From NCBI RefSeq assembly GCF_014358015.1, contig NZ_JACONV010000002.1:186001-250000 (forward strand): a DNA stretch of 64,000 bases. Direction: 5' to 3'. Shown here one piece after another: positions 46,635-55,413 of this stretch. The notes beneath the pieces are model-generated. The model was not told the origin of the DNA. It ran no database searches and was given only the letters and a program-made list of their open reading frames with translations. Source of the DNA: Pseudomonas triticifolii (GTDB lineage Bacteria > Pseudomonadota > Gammaproteobacteria > Pseudomonadales > Pseudomonadaceae). Within the stretch, counting starts at the first letter, position 1; every line of letters starts with the position of its first letter. A program made the translations under genes and the position numbers.

Positions 46635-47375
46635 TTACTGCGCGTCCCGGACCTGCCCCTCAAGCTCGGCCTTGAGACCAGGTTCCAGTTTCAACGCACG
46701 TACCAGCTCATCCAGATAGGCGCGCTCCATGAAATGCTCCTGATCCACCAGCATCACACTGGCGATGTACATTTCTGCAGCCATTTCCGGTGTGGTGGCC
46801 GCCCGGGCGACTTCAGCGGGATCCAGCGGCTTGTTCAACTCGGCATGCAACCAGCTTTGCAACGTCTGATCGGTGCTCAGCTTGTTGAATTCGCCTTCGA
46901 TCAACTCACGCTCGCGCTCATCGACGTGGCCATCAGCCTTGGCGGCGGCAACCAGCGCGCGCAGTATTGCCTGACTGTGCAGCTCGGCTTCGGATTCAGG
47001 CAGGCGGTCAATGGTTTGCGGCTCGCGCTGGCCGGTCATGCCCTGGCTGGCCTGCCAGTTGTTGTAGGCCTTGTAAGCCAGCACACCCAGCGCTGCGAGG
47101 CCGCCATAGGTCAGTGCCTTGCCACCCATGCCCCGAGAGCGCTTGCCTTTGAGCAGGCTCATGGCGCCGGCCGCCAGCGCCCCGCCACCAGCACCTGAAA
47201 GCAGGCCGCCAAGTCCGCTCTGCCCGCCACTTTTGCCGCTGCCGAGCAGACTGCCCAGCCCGTTCATCAACGAATCACTGCCCGACGGCGTTTTGCCGGG
47301 CTTGCCGCTTGTCTTGTCCTGCAACATGTTCTGACCAGACTTGAGCAACTGATCGAGTAAGCCACGCGTATTCAC
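46635..47375 (-). CDS. DUF533/TerB-like membrane protein
   Basis: 246 residues of the YebE type. N-terminal glycine/serine-rich region (SLMNGLGSLLGSGKSGGQSG, then GLLSGAGGGALAAGAM) with one membrane-prone helix around ALTYGGLAALGVLAYKAYN, then a helical TerB-like domain (SQAILRALVAAAKADGHVDE; ELIEGEFNKLSTDQTL). Inner membrane, function unknown; YebE of E. coli is a Cpx/envelope-stress target. Ribosome-binding site GGAGG before the ATG. Confidence 0.86.
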   Translation of the reverse strand: MNTRGLLDQLLKSGQNMLQDKTSGKPGKTPSGSDSLMNGLGSLLGSGKSGGQSGLGGLLSGAGGGALAAGAMSLLKGKRSRGMGGKALTYGGLAALGVLAYKAYNNWQASQGMTGQREPQTIDRLPESEAELHSQAILRALVAAAKADGHVDERERELIEGEFNKLSTDQTLQSWLHAELNKPLDPAEVARAATTPEMAAEMYIASVMLVDQEHFMERAYLDELVRALKLEPGLKAELEGQVRDAQ

Positions 47376-47410
47376 AGAAACCTCCAGAGGGTTGTCAGAT
47401 GAAATGATTG

Positions 47411-47452
47411 ACCCGTAACTCAGCGAGATGTCGCTGAACGTTGACTACGGGT
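47411..47452. promoter_or_regulatory. Nested inverted repeat before the DUF533 gene
   Basis: Outer arms ACCCGTA (47411-47417)/TACGGGT (47446-47452) enclose a perfect hairpin TCAGCGA-GATG-TCGCTGA (47420-47437). It lies about 40-75 bp upstream of the DUF533 start, in the gap shared with the hybrid kinase gene, so it could be an operator or a 5' UTR structure. Confidence 0.35.
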
Positions 47453-47665
47453 GTGCTTCCAGATGTTGCAAACGGGCATAATAAAGGTCCGGATTCGGCT
47501 GACCTGGCTGTGCGAAGAGCGTGCAACCCTGCCTGATTACAACGGTCAGTTCCTGTGAGCCTCAAAAAGAGCGGACAATGCAGGGCACTCCTATGAACGG
47601 GTCGTTACCGCTAACGCTCGTCGATACTTATTTACGACCCAGCAGCCATCAGGAGCTTGTCTGAA

Positions 47666-49765
47666 GTGATATCACATCTTGGTTTCCCCGCAGGCACCAG
47701 CGAAGCAGCCGGGGTAATCAGGTCCAGGGACTGGAGCCAGACCTCACTCGGCCCCATGGCCCAATGGCCTGCATCGCTCAAGCATGCACTGAACCTGATC
47801 CTGAACAACCCTGAGTCGATGTACGTGCTATGGGGGCGGGAGTTGGTCTTCTTCCACAATGACGCCTACGCACCGATCCTTGGCCCGCGCAAGCCGCATG
47901 CTATCGGTGCGCGGGTACATGAGCTGTGGGCCGATGTCTGGGATCAGGTGTCACCCCTGGCCGAGCAGGCGCTGAACGGCCAGCCAGGGCGCTGGACAGA
48001 CATGCCGCTGACCATGGCTCGCTACGGAGAAATCGAACAGACCTGGTGGTCGTTTTCATTCTCGCCGTTGATCGATGAGCATGGCGTGACGGTGGGCGTA
48101 CTCTGCGCGACCAACGAAACCACGCGGCACGTGCTTGACCAGCAAGCACTTGAAGAGAGCGAGCACAGGCGACAGGACCTGATCAAGCAGTTGATCGAGC
48201 TGGAAAGACAACAAACCGCCAAGCTTGAAGCGCGCACGCTGGAACTTGATACGTTCTGGACGATTTCACCCGACCCACTGGCCATGCTCGACTTCAACGG
48301 CATATTCCTGCGCGTCAACCCGGCCTGGACCTCAATCCTGGGCTGGACGGAGCACGAACTGGTCGGCACCTCGATCCTCAACCTGCTGCACCCCGACGAT
48401 GTTGCCAGCACCCAAGATGCCTTAAAGCACACCGTCAACCACGTGTTGCCGCTGTTTGAGAACCGCTACCAGCATGTTGATGGTACCTACCACTGGTTCG
48501 GCTGGACCGCAGCACCTGGCAATGGCCTGATTTTTGCGCTGGGCAAGGACCTGACCGATGAGAAACAGCGCATTGAAGCGCTACGCCTCACTGAAGAAGC
48601 GCTGCGTCAGTCACAGAAGATGGAAGCCGTCGGGCAACTGACCGGAGGGCTGGCGCACGACTTCAACAACTTGTTGATGGGTGTGACCGGCAACATCGAG
48701 TTGCTGCAGTCGCGCGTGAAGCAGGAACGATTCTCGGAGCTGGATCGATACATCGGCTCGGCACTGGAAGGCTCACGACGGGCGGCCTCACTGACTCACC
48801 GTCTGCTGGCGTTTTCACGCCGCCAGACCTTGGCACCGAAGTCGACCGACCTCGACCAACTCGTGGCCGGCATGGACGAACTCATCAGGCGCACGGTCGG
48901 ACCGTCCATCGACATGCAGGTACGTCCCTCACAAGGCCTGTGGTCGACCATGGTCGATCAGCACCAGCTGGAAAACTCCCTGCTTAACCTGTGCATCAAC
49001 GCCAAAGATGCGATGCCTGATGGCGGCCAATTATTGATCGAAACCGCCAACCGTCATCTGGACGCGGTTTCCGCAGCGCGCTACGAACTGACAGCGGGAC
49101 GTTACGTTGAGCTGACCGTCAGCGATACCGGCACCGGAATGACCAGGGACGTCATGGGACGGGCGTTCGATCCGTTCTATACCACCAAGCCCATAGGCAT
49201 GGGCACCGGCCTGGGCCTGTCGATGATTTATGGCTTTGCCCGCCAGTCGGGCGGCGGTGTGAGCATTGAATCGCAAGTCGGGCGAGGCTCGAAACTCACC
49301 ATCTTTCTGCCGATGTTTGAAGGCGAAGCGCAACTGCCCGAGCCCGACAGCAGCCTCATCCTGCCTGCACCGATCAGTGCCGGAGGCGAGACAATAATGG
49401 TTGTCGACGATGAAAAGGCCATCCGCCAACTGGTCACTGAAGTGCTTGAAGAGCTGGGTTATCAGGTATTGCAAGCCGAGCGTGGTGCCGAGGCGCTGGT
49501 CATTCTGCAATCGAAAACCGCAATTGATCTGTTGATTACCGATGTCGGCCTTCCGGGAGGCATGAACGGTCGCCAAGTGGCCGATGCGGCTCGGGCGGTG
49601 CGCCCGGATCTGAAAATCCTGTTCGTGACCGGCTATGCCGAAAACGCAGCCCTGGCGCACGACACCCTTGAGCCCGGCATGTACGTTCTGCCCAAGCCCT
49701 TCTCCATTGCGGCGCTGACCGCACGGGTCATGGAATTGCTGGAGAGTGCCAATGAGCGGTTGTAG
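47666..49765 (+). CDS. Orphan hybrid histidine kinase (PAS-PAS-HisKA-HATPase-REC)
   Basis: About 699 residues, cytoplasmic. N-terminal PAS-like domain (TSLGPMAQWPASLKHALNLI; AYAPILGPRKPHAIGARVHE), a second PAS at about 195-300 (LAMLDFNGIFLRVNPAWTS), HisKA with phospho-histidine in LTGGLAHDFNNLLMGV, HATPase (GTGLGLSMIYGFARQSGGGV) and a C-terminal receiver (IDLLITDVGLPGGMNGRQVA). No in-frame ATG fits; GTG at 47666 has AGGAG 10 nt upstream, while TTG at 47657 is too close to it. No partner regulator is adjacent, so the target is unknown. Confidence 0.88.
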   Translation: MISHLGFPAGTSEAAGVIRSRDWSQTSLGPMAQWPASLKHALNLILNNPESMYVLWGRELVFFHNDAYAPILGPRKPHAIGARVHELWADVWDQVSPLAEQALNGQPGRWTDMPLTMARYGEIEQTWWSFSFSPLIDEHGVTVGVLCATNETTRHVLDQQALEESEHRRQDLIKQLIELERQQTAKLEARTLELDTFWTISPDPLAMLDFNGIFLRVNPAWTSILGWTEHELVGTSILNLLHPDDVASTQDALKHTVNHVLPLFENRYQHVDGTYHWFGWTAAPGNGLIFALGKDLTDEKQRIEALRLTEEALRQSQKMEAVGQLTGGLAHDFNNLLMGVTGNIELLQSRVKQERFSELDRYIGSALEGSRRAASLTHRLLAFSRRQTLAPKSTDLDQLVAGMDELIRRTVGPSIDMQVRPSQGLWSTMVDQHQLENSLLNLCINAKDAMPDGGQLLIETANRHLDAVSAARYELTAGRYVELTVSDTGTGMTRDVMGRAFDPFYTTKPIGMGTGLGLSMIYGFARQSGGGVSIESQVGRGSKLTIFLPMFEGEAQLPEPDSSLILPAPISAGGETIMVVDDEKAIRQLVTEVLEELGYQVLQAERGAEALVILQSKTAIDLLITDVGLPGGMNGRQVADAARAVRPDLKILFVTGYAENAALAHDTLEPGMYVLPKPFSIAALTARVMELLESANERL

Positions 49766-49827
49766 CGCAGGCTGCCTGCCATGAAAAACACCCGACACTG
49801 AACAAAACCGGTTGTCTGTTTTCTGCA

Positions 49828-49860
49828 AGATGCCGCCATGCAAAAGACACGGCGGCATCT
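49828..49860. terminator. Hairpin between converging kinase and oxidoreductase genes
   Basis: Perfect 10-bp inverted repeat AGATGCCGCC/GGCGGCATCT with a 13-nt loop, 62 bp after the kinase stop and 29 bp from the stop of the convergent gene. No clear T-tract on either side. Confidence 0.5.
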
Positions 49861-49889
49861 ACCACACTACGCGCCAGGTGGCCCCTGCC

Positions 49890-50996
49890 TCAATCCCGAA
49901 GATCGGACTCGTGAATCGGCTGGTCCCGATGCGTTGCGCGCTGATATTGAGCGGGCCAGGTGGCCAGTCGGCCGCCCAGATCGTCATCGGCGTGCAGCGG
50001 CCAGTAAGGGTCGCGCAGAAGCTCGCGGGCCAGCAGGATGATGTCAGCCTGCCCGGTGCGCAGAATGTGCTCGGCCTGTGCGGGGTCTGTGATCATGCCT
50101 ACTGTACCGGTTGCTATCCCGGACTCCTTGCGAACGCGTTCGGCAAAGCGGGTCTGGTAGCCCGGGCCGACCGGAATTTCTGCATGGGCAGCGGTACCGC
50201 CCGACGACACGTCGATCAGGTCTGCGCCCAGCGCCTTGAGGCGGCGCGCCAGCTCCACGGTTTCGTCCGGGTTCCAGCCATCTTCCACCCAGTCAGTCGC
50301 CGAAACACGCACGAACAGCGGCAGCTCTTGCGGCCAGACCGAGCGAACGGCCTCGGTCACTTGCAAGGTCAGGCGAATGCGGTTTTCGAACGAACCGCCG
50401 TACTCATCCGTGCGTTGATTGCTCAGCGGTGACAGGAATTGATGCAGCAGGTAGCCGTGCGCTGCGTGGATCTCGACCACTTTGAAACCCGCCGTCAATG
50501 AACGTCGCGCCGCGTCGACAAACGCCTTGATCAGCTCCTGAATCTGGATTTCGCTCAACTTCACGGGTGCAGTGTGCTGAGGATCGAAGGCAATCGCCGA
50601 AGGACCGACCGGGGTCCAGCCGCCTTCACTTTCGGGGATACTGCCATGCTTGCCCAGCCATGGACGCCAGGTGCTGGCCTTGCGTCCGGCATGCGCCAGC
50701 TGCACACCAGCGACAGCGCCCTGTGCAGTGATGAAACGCGTGATGCGTTGCAGCGGCTCGATTTGCTCGTCGTTCCACAGGCCAAGGTCTTCGGGGGTAA
50801 TACGACCGTCAGGCGTCACCGCCATGGCTTCAGTAATCACCAGTCCCGCGCCGCCAACGGCACGGCTGCCCAGATGCACCAGGTGCCAGTCGTTGGCCAG
50901 GCCATCGACGCTGGAGTACTGACACATAGGCGATACGGCGATGCGATTACGCAGCGTCAATTGACGCAGGGTATAGGGCTCAAGCAGCAGGCTCAT
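49890..50996 (-). CDS. NADPH-dependent flavin oxidoreductase, Old Yellow Enzyme family (YqjM/XenA-like)
   Basis: 368-residue FMN-dependent TIM-barrel ene-reductase. The class III (thermophilic-like, YqjM) features are RNRIAVSPMCQYSSVDGLAN, with the flavin-modulating cysteine in PMCQYS, IQLAHAGRK-type GVQLAHAGRKAS, and the substrate-binding histidine pair in EIHAAHGYLLHQFLSPLSN. It reduces activated alkenes; the physiological substrate is unknown. Equivalent gene order before recJ exists in P. aeruginosa (from memory). Confidence 0.9.
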   Translation of the reverse strand: MSLLLEPYTLRQLTLRNRIAVSPMCQYSSVDGLANDWHLVHLGSRAVGGAGLVITEAMAVTPDGRITPEDLGLWNDEQIEPLQRITRFITAQGAVAGVQLAHAGRKASTWRPWLGKHGSIPESEGGWTPVGPSAIAFDPQHTAPVKLSEIQIQELIKAFVDAARRSLTAGFKVVEIHAAHGYLLHQFLSPLSNQRTDEYGGSFENRIRLTLQVTEAVRSVWPQELPLFVRVSATDWVEDGWNPDETVELARRLKALGADLIDVSSGGTAAHAEIPVGPGYQTRFAERVRKESGIATGTVGMITDPAQAEHILRTGQADIILLARELLRDPYWPLHADDDLGGRLATWPAQYQRATHRDQPIHESDLRD

Positions 50997-51107
50997 GGCA
51001 ACCTCTCATGTTGAAAATTCGGGTGTCCCGGCTCGTTTTCAGTGAGCAGCTTTCAGTGGACAGAGCCTAGTCGACAACCTATGAGCCTGACGGGTTCCAG
51101 CTCATTC

Positions 51108-52823
51108 TCAACGTGGCGCGATGTGCACCACCATCAGTTGCACGGTTTCGTTGCCACGAAACTCGTTGAGATCCAGCTTGTAGGCCAGCTCGACCCAGCG
51201 GATGTTGGGGTTGGGCCAGATATCACGGTCCACGCTGAACGCAATACCGTCGAGCTTGACGCTGCCGCATTCGGTCTTGAGCACCATTTTCAAATGGCGT
51301 TCTCCGACCACCCGCTGTTCCACCAACTGAAACACGCCATGAAACAACGGCTCAGGAAAATGCTGGCCCCAGGGACCGGCGTTGCGCAGCGCGCGGGCCA
51401 GTTCCAGATGAAACTCTTCGACCGCCAACGAGCCGTCCGACAACAAACGCCCGGTCAAATCCTGTTCGTCGAGCTGACGCCGCACTTCCTGATCGAACGC
51501 CTCGGCAAAGGCCGGGAAATTCTCTTCAGGCAAGGACAAGCCCGCAGCCATGGCGTGCCCGCCAAACTTGCTGATCAGGTGCGGATGAGCTGCCGCCACA
51601 GCATCCAGTGCATCACGAATATGAAAGCCCGGCACCGAGCGAGCCGAGCCCTTGAGCACGCCCTCCCCTGCGCTGGCAAAGGCGATGGTGGGGCGGTGAT
51701 AACGCTCTTTCATGCGCGAGGCCAGGATGCCGATCACACCCTGGTGCCAGTCCGGCTCGAACAGGCACAAGCCGAACGGCATCGATTCCAGCGGCAGATC
51801 CTTGAGCTGGGCCAATGCTTCGCGCTGCATACCTTGCTCGATGGATTTGCGATCCTGGTTCAACTCGTCCAGTTGCACGGCCATTTCCCGCGCCAGCGTC
51901 GGGTCATCGCACAGCAGGCATTCGATCCCGAGACTCATGTCATCCAGACGTCCAGCGGCATTCAGGCGCGGACCAAGAATGAAACCCAGGTCAGTGGATG
52001 TGATGCGTGACGGCTCGCGGCGGGCCACTTCCAGAATCGCGCGCAGCCCCGGACGCGCGCGACCGGCACGGATCCGCATCAGGCCCTGATGCACCAGAAT
52101 GCGGTTGTTGGCATCCAGCGGCACCACGTCTGCCACGCTGCCCAATGCGACCAGATCCAGCAGCTCCCCCAGATTGGGCTGAGCGCGCTGATTGCTCTCG
52201 AACCAGCCGGTATCACGCAGACGTGCGCGCAACGCCATCAGCACATAGAAAATCACCCCCACGCCCGCCAGCGATTTGCTGGGGAACGTGCAGCCCGGCT
52301 GGTTGGGATTGACGATGGCGTCGGCGGCGGGCAGCTCATGGCCTGGCAAGTGGTGATCGGTGACCAGCACTTGCAGACCGGCAGCCTTGGCCGCCGCTAC
52401 GCCTTCGACGCTGGAGATGCCGTTATCCACAGTGATCAACAACTGCGGTTCGCGCTGCAGCGCGACTTCGACGATCTCCGGCGTCAGGCCATAACCGTAT
52501 TCGAAACGGTTCGGCACCAGATAATCGACGTGGGCTGCGCCCAGCAATCGCAGGCCCAGCACACCAACCGTGCTGGCGGTCGCGCCATCGGCATCGAAGT
52601 CGCCGACGATCAGCATGCGCTGGCCCTCGCGAAGTGCCGTCACCAGCAGGTCAACGGCGGCGTCGATGCCCTTGAGCTGCTGATACGGGATCAGGCGCGC
52701 CAGACTCTTGTCCAGCTCCGCCTCGCACGCCACGCCCCTTGCCGCATAAAGACGAGTGAGCAATGGTGGAAGATCGCCGAGGAATGGCAGGGTATCGGGC
52801 AACAGACGAGGTTCGATGCGCAT
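51108..52823 (-). CDS. recJ: RecJ, single-stranded-DNA-specific 5'-3' exonuclease
   Basis: 571 residues, normal size. DHH-family phosphoesterase used in RecF recombination, mismatch and base excision repair. Motif I LIVGDFDADGATAS and motif III LVTDHHLPGHELP carry the metal-binding aspartates and histidines; the DHHA1 domain and OB-fold follow (FGGHAMAAGLSL). It is downstream of yaeQ on the same strand, 51 bp apart. Confidence 0.96.
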   Translation of the reverse strand: MRIEPRLLPDTLPFLGDLPPLLTRLYAARGVACEAELDKSLARLIPYQQLKGIDAAVDLLVTALREGQRMLIVGDFDADGATASTVGVLGLRLLGAAHVDYLVPNRFEYGYGLTPEIVEVALQREPQLLITVDNGISSVEGVAAAKAAGLQVLVTDHHLPGHELPAADAIVNPNQPGCTFPSKSLAGVGVIFYVLMALRARLRDTGWFESNQRAQPNLGELLDLVALGSVADVVPLDANNRILVHQGLMRIRAGRARPGLRAILEVARREPSRITSTDLGFILGPRLNAAGRLDDMSLGIECLLCDDPTLAREMAVQLDELNQDRKSIEQGMQREALAQLKDLPLESMPFGLCLFEPDWHQGVIGILASRMKERYHRPTIAFASAGEGVLKGSARSVPGFHIRDALDAVAAAHPHLISKFGGHAMAAGLSLPEENFPAFAEAFDQEVRRQLDEQDLTGRLLSDGSLAVEEFHLELARALRNAGPWGQHFPEPLFHGVFQLVEQRVVGERHLKMVLKTECGSVKLDGIAFSVDRDIWPNPNIRWVELAYKLDLNEFRGNETVQLMVVHIAPR

Positions 52824-52874
52824 GCGGGTCAGCTGATTCTCTTCGATGGGTCAGTAAATGTGGGCGGTGCGGTG

Positions 52875-53417
52875 TCAGCCGCGCTCGCCTGCGAGCCATT
52901 GCAATTGGACTTCGTGCTGGCCACGGTCATCGGTAACAAACACCGTGCCTTCGCTGATCATCACATCCCACTTGATGACGCGCGGCATGTCTTTGGCCAG
53001 TACCTCAAGCACCTCTTGCGGAACGGCAGCGATATTGACGTTCTTCAGATTCTTGATGGCCGGAATGACCTTGCCTTCCCAGACCCGCAGGCTGCCGTAA
53101 GCCAGCAGACTGGTGCGTTCGGTACGACGCGAGCACCAGGTCAGTCGGTCGGCATCGGGCTGGCCCACTTCGATCCAGTGCAGAACCCGGTCGTCCAGGC
53201 TTTTTTCCCAAAGCGCCGGTTCGTCTACATCAGACAGGCCGCGGCCAAAGGAAAGCTGCTCGTTGTACCAGAAGGCGTAGGCCAGCAAACGCACGGTCAT
53301 GCGCTCTTCGGTTTCGGAGGGATGGCGGGCAATGGTCTGCTTGACGCTTTCGTAAACGCCCCGGTCGAGATCGGTGAGGTTCAGTTCGAATTTGTAGGTC
53401 GTGGACGGCTGGGCCAT
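52875..53417 (-). CDS. yaeQ: YaeQ family protein
   Basis: 180 residues of the YaeQ family, with a PD-(D/E)XK-nuclease-like fold and no firm function. Typical N-terminus TYKFELNLTDLDRGVYESVK and the segment HWIEVGQPDADRLTWCSRRT, where the acidic residues and following basic residues resemble a nuclease core. It precedes recJ in the same direction, the arrangement known in Pseudomonas. Confidence 0.92.
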   Translation of the reverse strand: MAQPSTTYKFELNLTDLDRGVYESVKQTIARHPSETEERMTVRLLAYAFWYNEQLSFGRGLSDVDEPALWEKSLDDRVLHWIEVGQPDADRLTWCSRRTERTSLLAYGSLRVWEGKVIPAIKNLKNVNIAAVPQEVLEVLAKDMPRVIKWDVMISEGTVFVTDDRGQHEVQLQWLAGERG

Positions 53418-53684
53418 GAACGGGCTTCTAGAGTCTGGAGGAAAGAGCGCAAGTCTACCCGATGCGGGCCCGGCGAACGAATCGGCTCACCATCAAACCC
53501 AGAGACGGCGGCGTAATCAACGCGTAATCTGGCGGGCGTTCACTTGCCTGACAAGGAAATCGGGTTAGCCCGTTACTTGCCGTATCTACCGGCTGGATGT
53601 GACCCCGTCACGCTGGGGCGACTCAAAGCCTTGCAGTCTGGCAACCGTGACTGACTGAAAAACTTTCGGGGATGACACCAACGA

Positions 53685-54572
53685 ATGACTTTTCGTGCCT
53701 CGTACTGCGCAATGCTCCGCATGCTGCTCGTGCTGCTGTTGCCTGCCATGTCGACCCCGAGTCAGGCACGCGAGACATTGACCTGGCTGCTGCGCGACCT
53801 ACCGCCTTCGACCATCTTCTCGGGACCGATGCAGGGACAAGGCGCCATCGATCAACTCATGCCGCAACTGACTGCAAGGATGCCTGAATACGACCACGTA
53901 CTGGTGCGAGTCAACAGGGCCAGGGCGATGCAAATGCTGACCGAGGGCACCTCACTCAGCTGCGACCCGACCATGCTCTGGACACCAGAGCGTGCCAGAA
54001 CCATCGCTTTTTCAATCCCCACGTTCGTCCTGTTCAGTAGCGGGTTGATTGTGCGCAAAGAAGAAATGGACCGGTTCGAACCCTTCATTTCGCAGGGAAA
54101 GATCGACTTTGACGAGCTGATGGCCAGCAAGACGATCAAGCTGGGGATCGTGGCCGAGCGCAGCTATGGCGGGATGATCGACAAGACGCTGCAGACCAGC
54201 CAGAAGCAGGACTTGAGCCTGCATTACGGCACTGATGCCGTCGGCAGTCTGCTGCAGATGGCGCGAGCAGGCCGCTTGCAAGGGGTGCTTGGTTTCTGGT
54301 TCGAGGTGCGCTATCAGGCGCTGCAGCAAGGCATTGATCCAGAAGAGCTCGCCTTTGTGCCGATCAAGGACAACCCTGCCTACCAACCGGCCTACATCGG
54401 CTGCAGCAACACACCACAGGGCAGACAGGCGATTACTTTGATCAATCGGGAAATGCGCACCCTGCGCGAGAGCAGCCTGATGGGGCTTTACGCCCAGTGG
54501 CTGGCACCTGAACAGCGTGCGCAATACCTGCAGGACGTGAAGGCGATATTCGAGGCCAGCCAGGCCCCGTAA
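53685..54572 (+). CDS. TIGR02285-type periplasmic solute-binding-like protein
   Basis: 295 residues with signal peptide (LRMLLVLLLPAMSTPSQA, cleavage likely before RETLTW). The rest is a type II periplasmic binding-protein fold related to SBP_bac_3 (TLTWLLRDLPPSTIF; KTIKLGIVAERSYGGMID; MARAGRLQGVLGFWFEV), best matching the TIGR02285 family. No ABC permease or ATPase is next to it, so it may be a sensor or enzyme-like stand-alone protein. The same fold forms the sensor domains of the BvgS-like kinase 3 kb away. ATG start at 53685. Confidence 0.82.
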   Translation: MTFRASYCAMLRMLLVLLLPAMSTPSQARETLTWLLRDLPPSTIFSGPMQGQGAIDQLMPQLTARMPEYDHVLVRVNRARAMQMLTEGTSLSCDPTMLWTPERARTIAFSIPTFVLFSSGLIVRKEEMDRFEPFISQGKIDFDELMASKTIKLGIVAERSYGGMIDKTLQTSQKQDLSLHYGTDAVGSLLQMARAGRLQGVLGFWFEVRYQALQQGIDPEELAFVPIKDNPAYQPAYIGCSNTPQGRQAITLINREMRTLRESSLMGLYAQWLAPEQRAQYLQDVKAIFEASQAP

Positions 54573-54595
54573 CACCTGTATCCACAAAAAAGAAA

Positions 54596-54625
54596 CCCCG
54601 GACAGCGGAGCGGCTGCCCGGGGTA
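54596..54625 (-). terminator. Terminator shared by the binding-protein and DUF3509 genes
   Basis: ACCCCGGACAG/CTGCCCGGGGT stem with one mismatch and an 8-nt loop. On the minus strand it is followed by TTTCTTTTTT, a proper T-tract, so it should end the DUF3509 transcript; it also lies 23 bp after the convergent binding-protein gene. Confidence 0.75.
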
Positions 54626-54733
54626 AACATGGCCTTTAAGACCAGTACGTCAGACCCTGATCACCGGAGCACAATGCTCAGTCCTGACATACCGTATAAG
54701 AGCGCCGGACAACCATAAGGTTCCGGCCGGCAA

Positions 54734-55030
54734 TCACCCGAAGGTCGGAGCGCCGACGAATGTACGACTGACTTCGGCATTGCGCATCGCGGCAATCATG
54801 CAGGGCTCGATCCTGCCCTCGGCGACCATCAGATCGCGGTGAAGCCCGTCGACAACGTCCGTCAACTGGCGTTTGTCACTGAGCTGATCTGCAGTGAATG
54901 TGCGTTCGATCACGCAAGCACCCGACATATCTTTCAGCGTCACCAGACGCTCACCGTGAGCGCCCGCCGGGCCGATACTGGCCTGATAGGGAGCAAGCGC
55001 TTCACTTAGCAGTAAGCTGATATTTTCCAT
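54734..55030 (-). CDS. DUF3509 family protein
   Basis: About 98 residues from MENISLLLSEALAPYQASIG (ATG); GTG codons four and three residues earlier are alternatives. Small soluble protein with the DUF3509 pattern (VTLKDMSGACVIERTFTADQ; LHRDLMVAEGRIEPCMIAAM), a family I know mainly from Pseudomonas, function unknown. It is divergent from the rocA-like regulator across a 383-bp region with candidate regulator sites. Confidence 0.82.
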   Translation of the reverse strand: MENISLLLSEALAPYQASIGPAGAHGERLVTLKDMSGACVIERTFTADQLSDKRQLTDVVDGLHRDLMVAEGRIEPCMIAAMRNAEVSRTFVGAPTFG

Positions 55031-55413
55031 ATAGATCACCACTCAACAGTTTGAATGCAAAGGTGCTTATCAATGACCATTGGCACAGGCACAAAGTTCT
55101 TTCCTGCTGCCCGGTCACAGCGACTCTTTCGGCATTCGAGCATGCCTGTCGAATGTGACAGGGAAAAAACTGCACTTCAGAAGCCTATATTTGCGCCATG
55201 TCATGCATGAGCAAGTCGTTCAGGGTCATCAGGCCGTCATCATTGCGTAGGATTTTTCATCAATTATCAGATCAACATCCTACAAATCGCTTATCCACTG
55301 CCTGCCCTTACAAACAGCTACGTCAGATGCAATACCATTAGGAACTGTACGAAACGTCGGCGAGCGCAACCACTGTTCGTACCGAACCTAGCCATCCTTC
55401 ATGGAGCCAGACC
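55031..55413. other. Long divergent intergenic region upstream of the rocA-like gene
   Basis: 383 bp between the DUF3509 gene and the NarL-type regulator gene, more AT-rich than the coding DNA. It contains the TAGGA/TCCTA half-sites described separately. Palindromic TGCATGA/CATGTCATGCATG-like sequence occurs near 55196-55210. No open frame looks coding. Confidence 0.45.
55247..55343. promoter_or_regulatory. Cluster of TAGGA/TCCTA half-sites upstream of the rocA-like gene
   Basis: GTAGGAT at 55247-55253 faces ATCCTAC at 55277-55283 as a 7-bp inverted repeat, and a third TAGGA lies at 55339-55343 (TTAGGAACTGTA). TCCTA is the core of the BvgA half-site (TTTCCTA) and of RcsB/EvgA-type boxes. The adjacent gene encodes a regulator of that family. 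Function as an autoregulatory site is inference. Confidence 0.4.

Noticed and set aside
52089..53516. 475-codon plus-strand open frame
   Set aside because: Antisense to recJ and yaeQ, both of which are recognisable genes.
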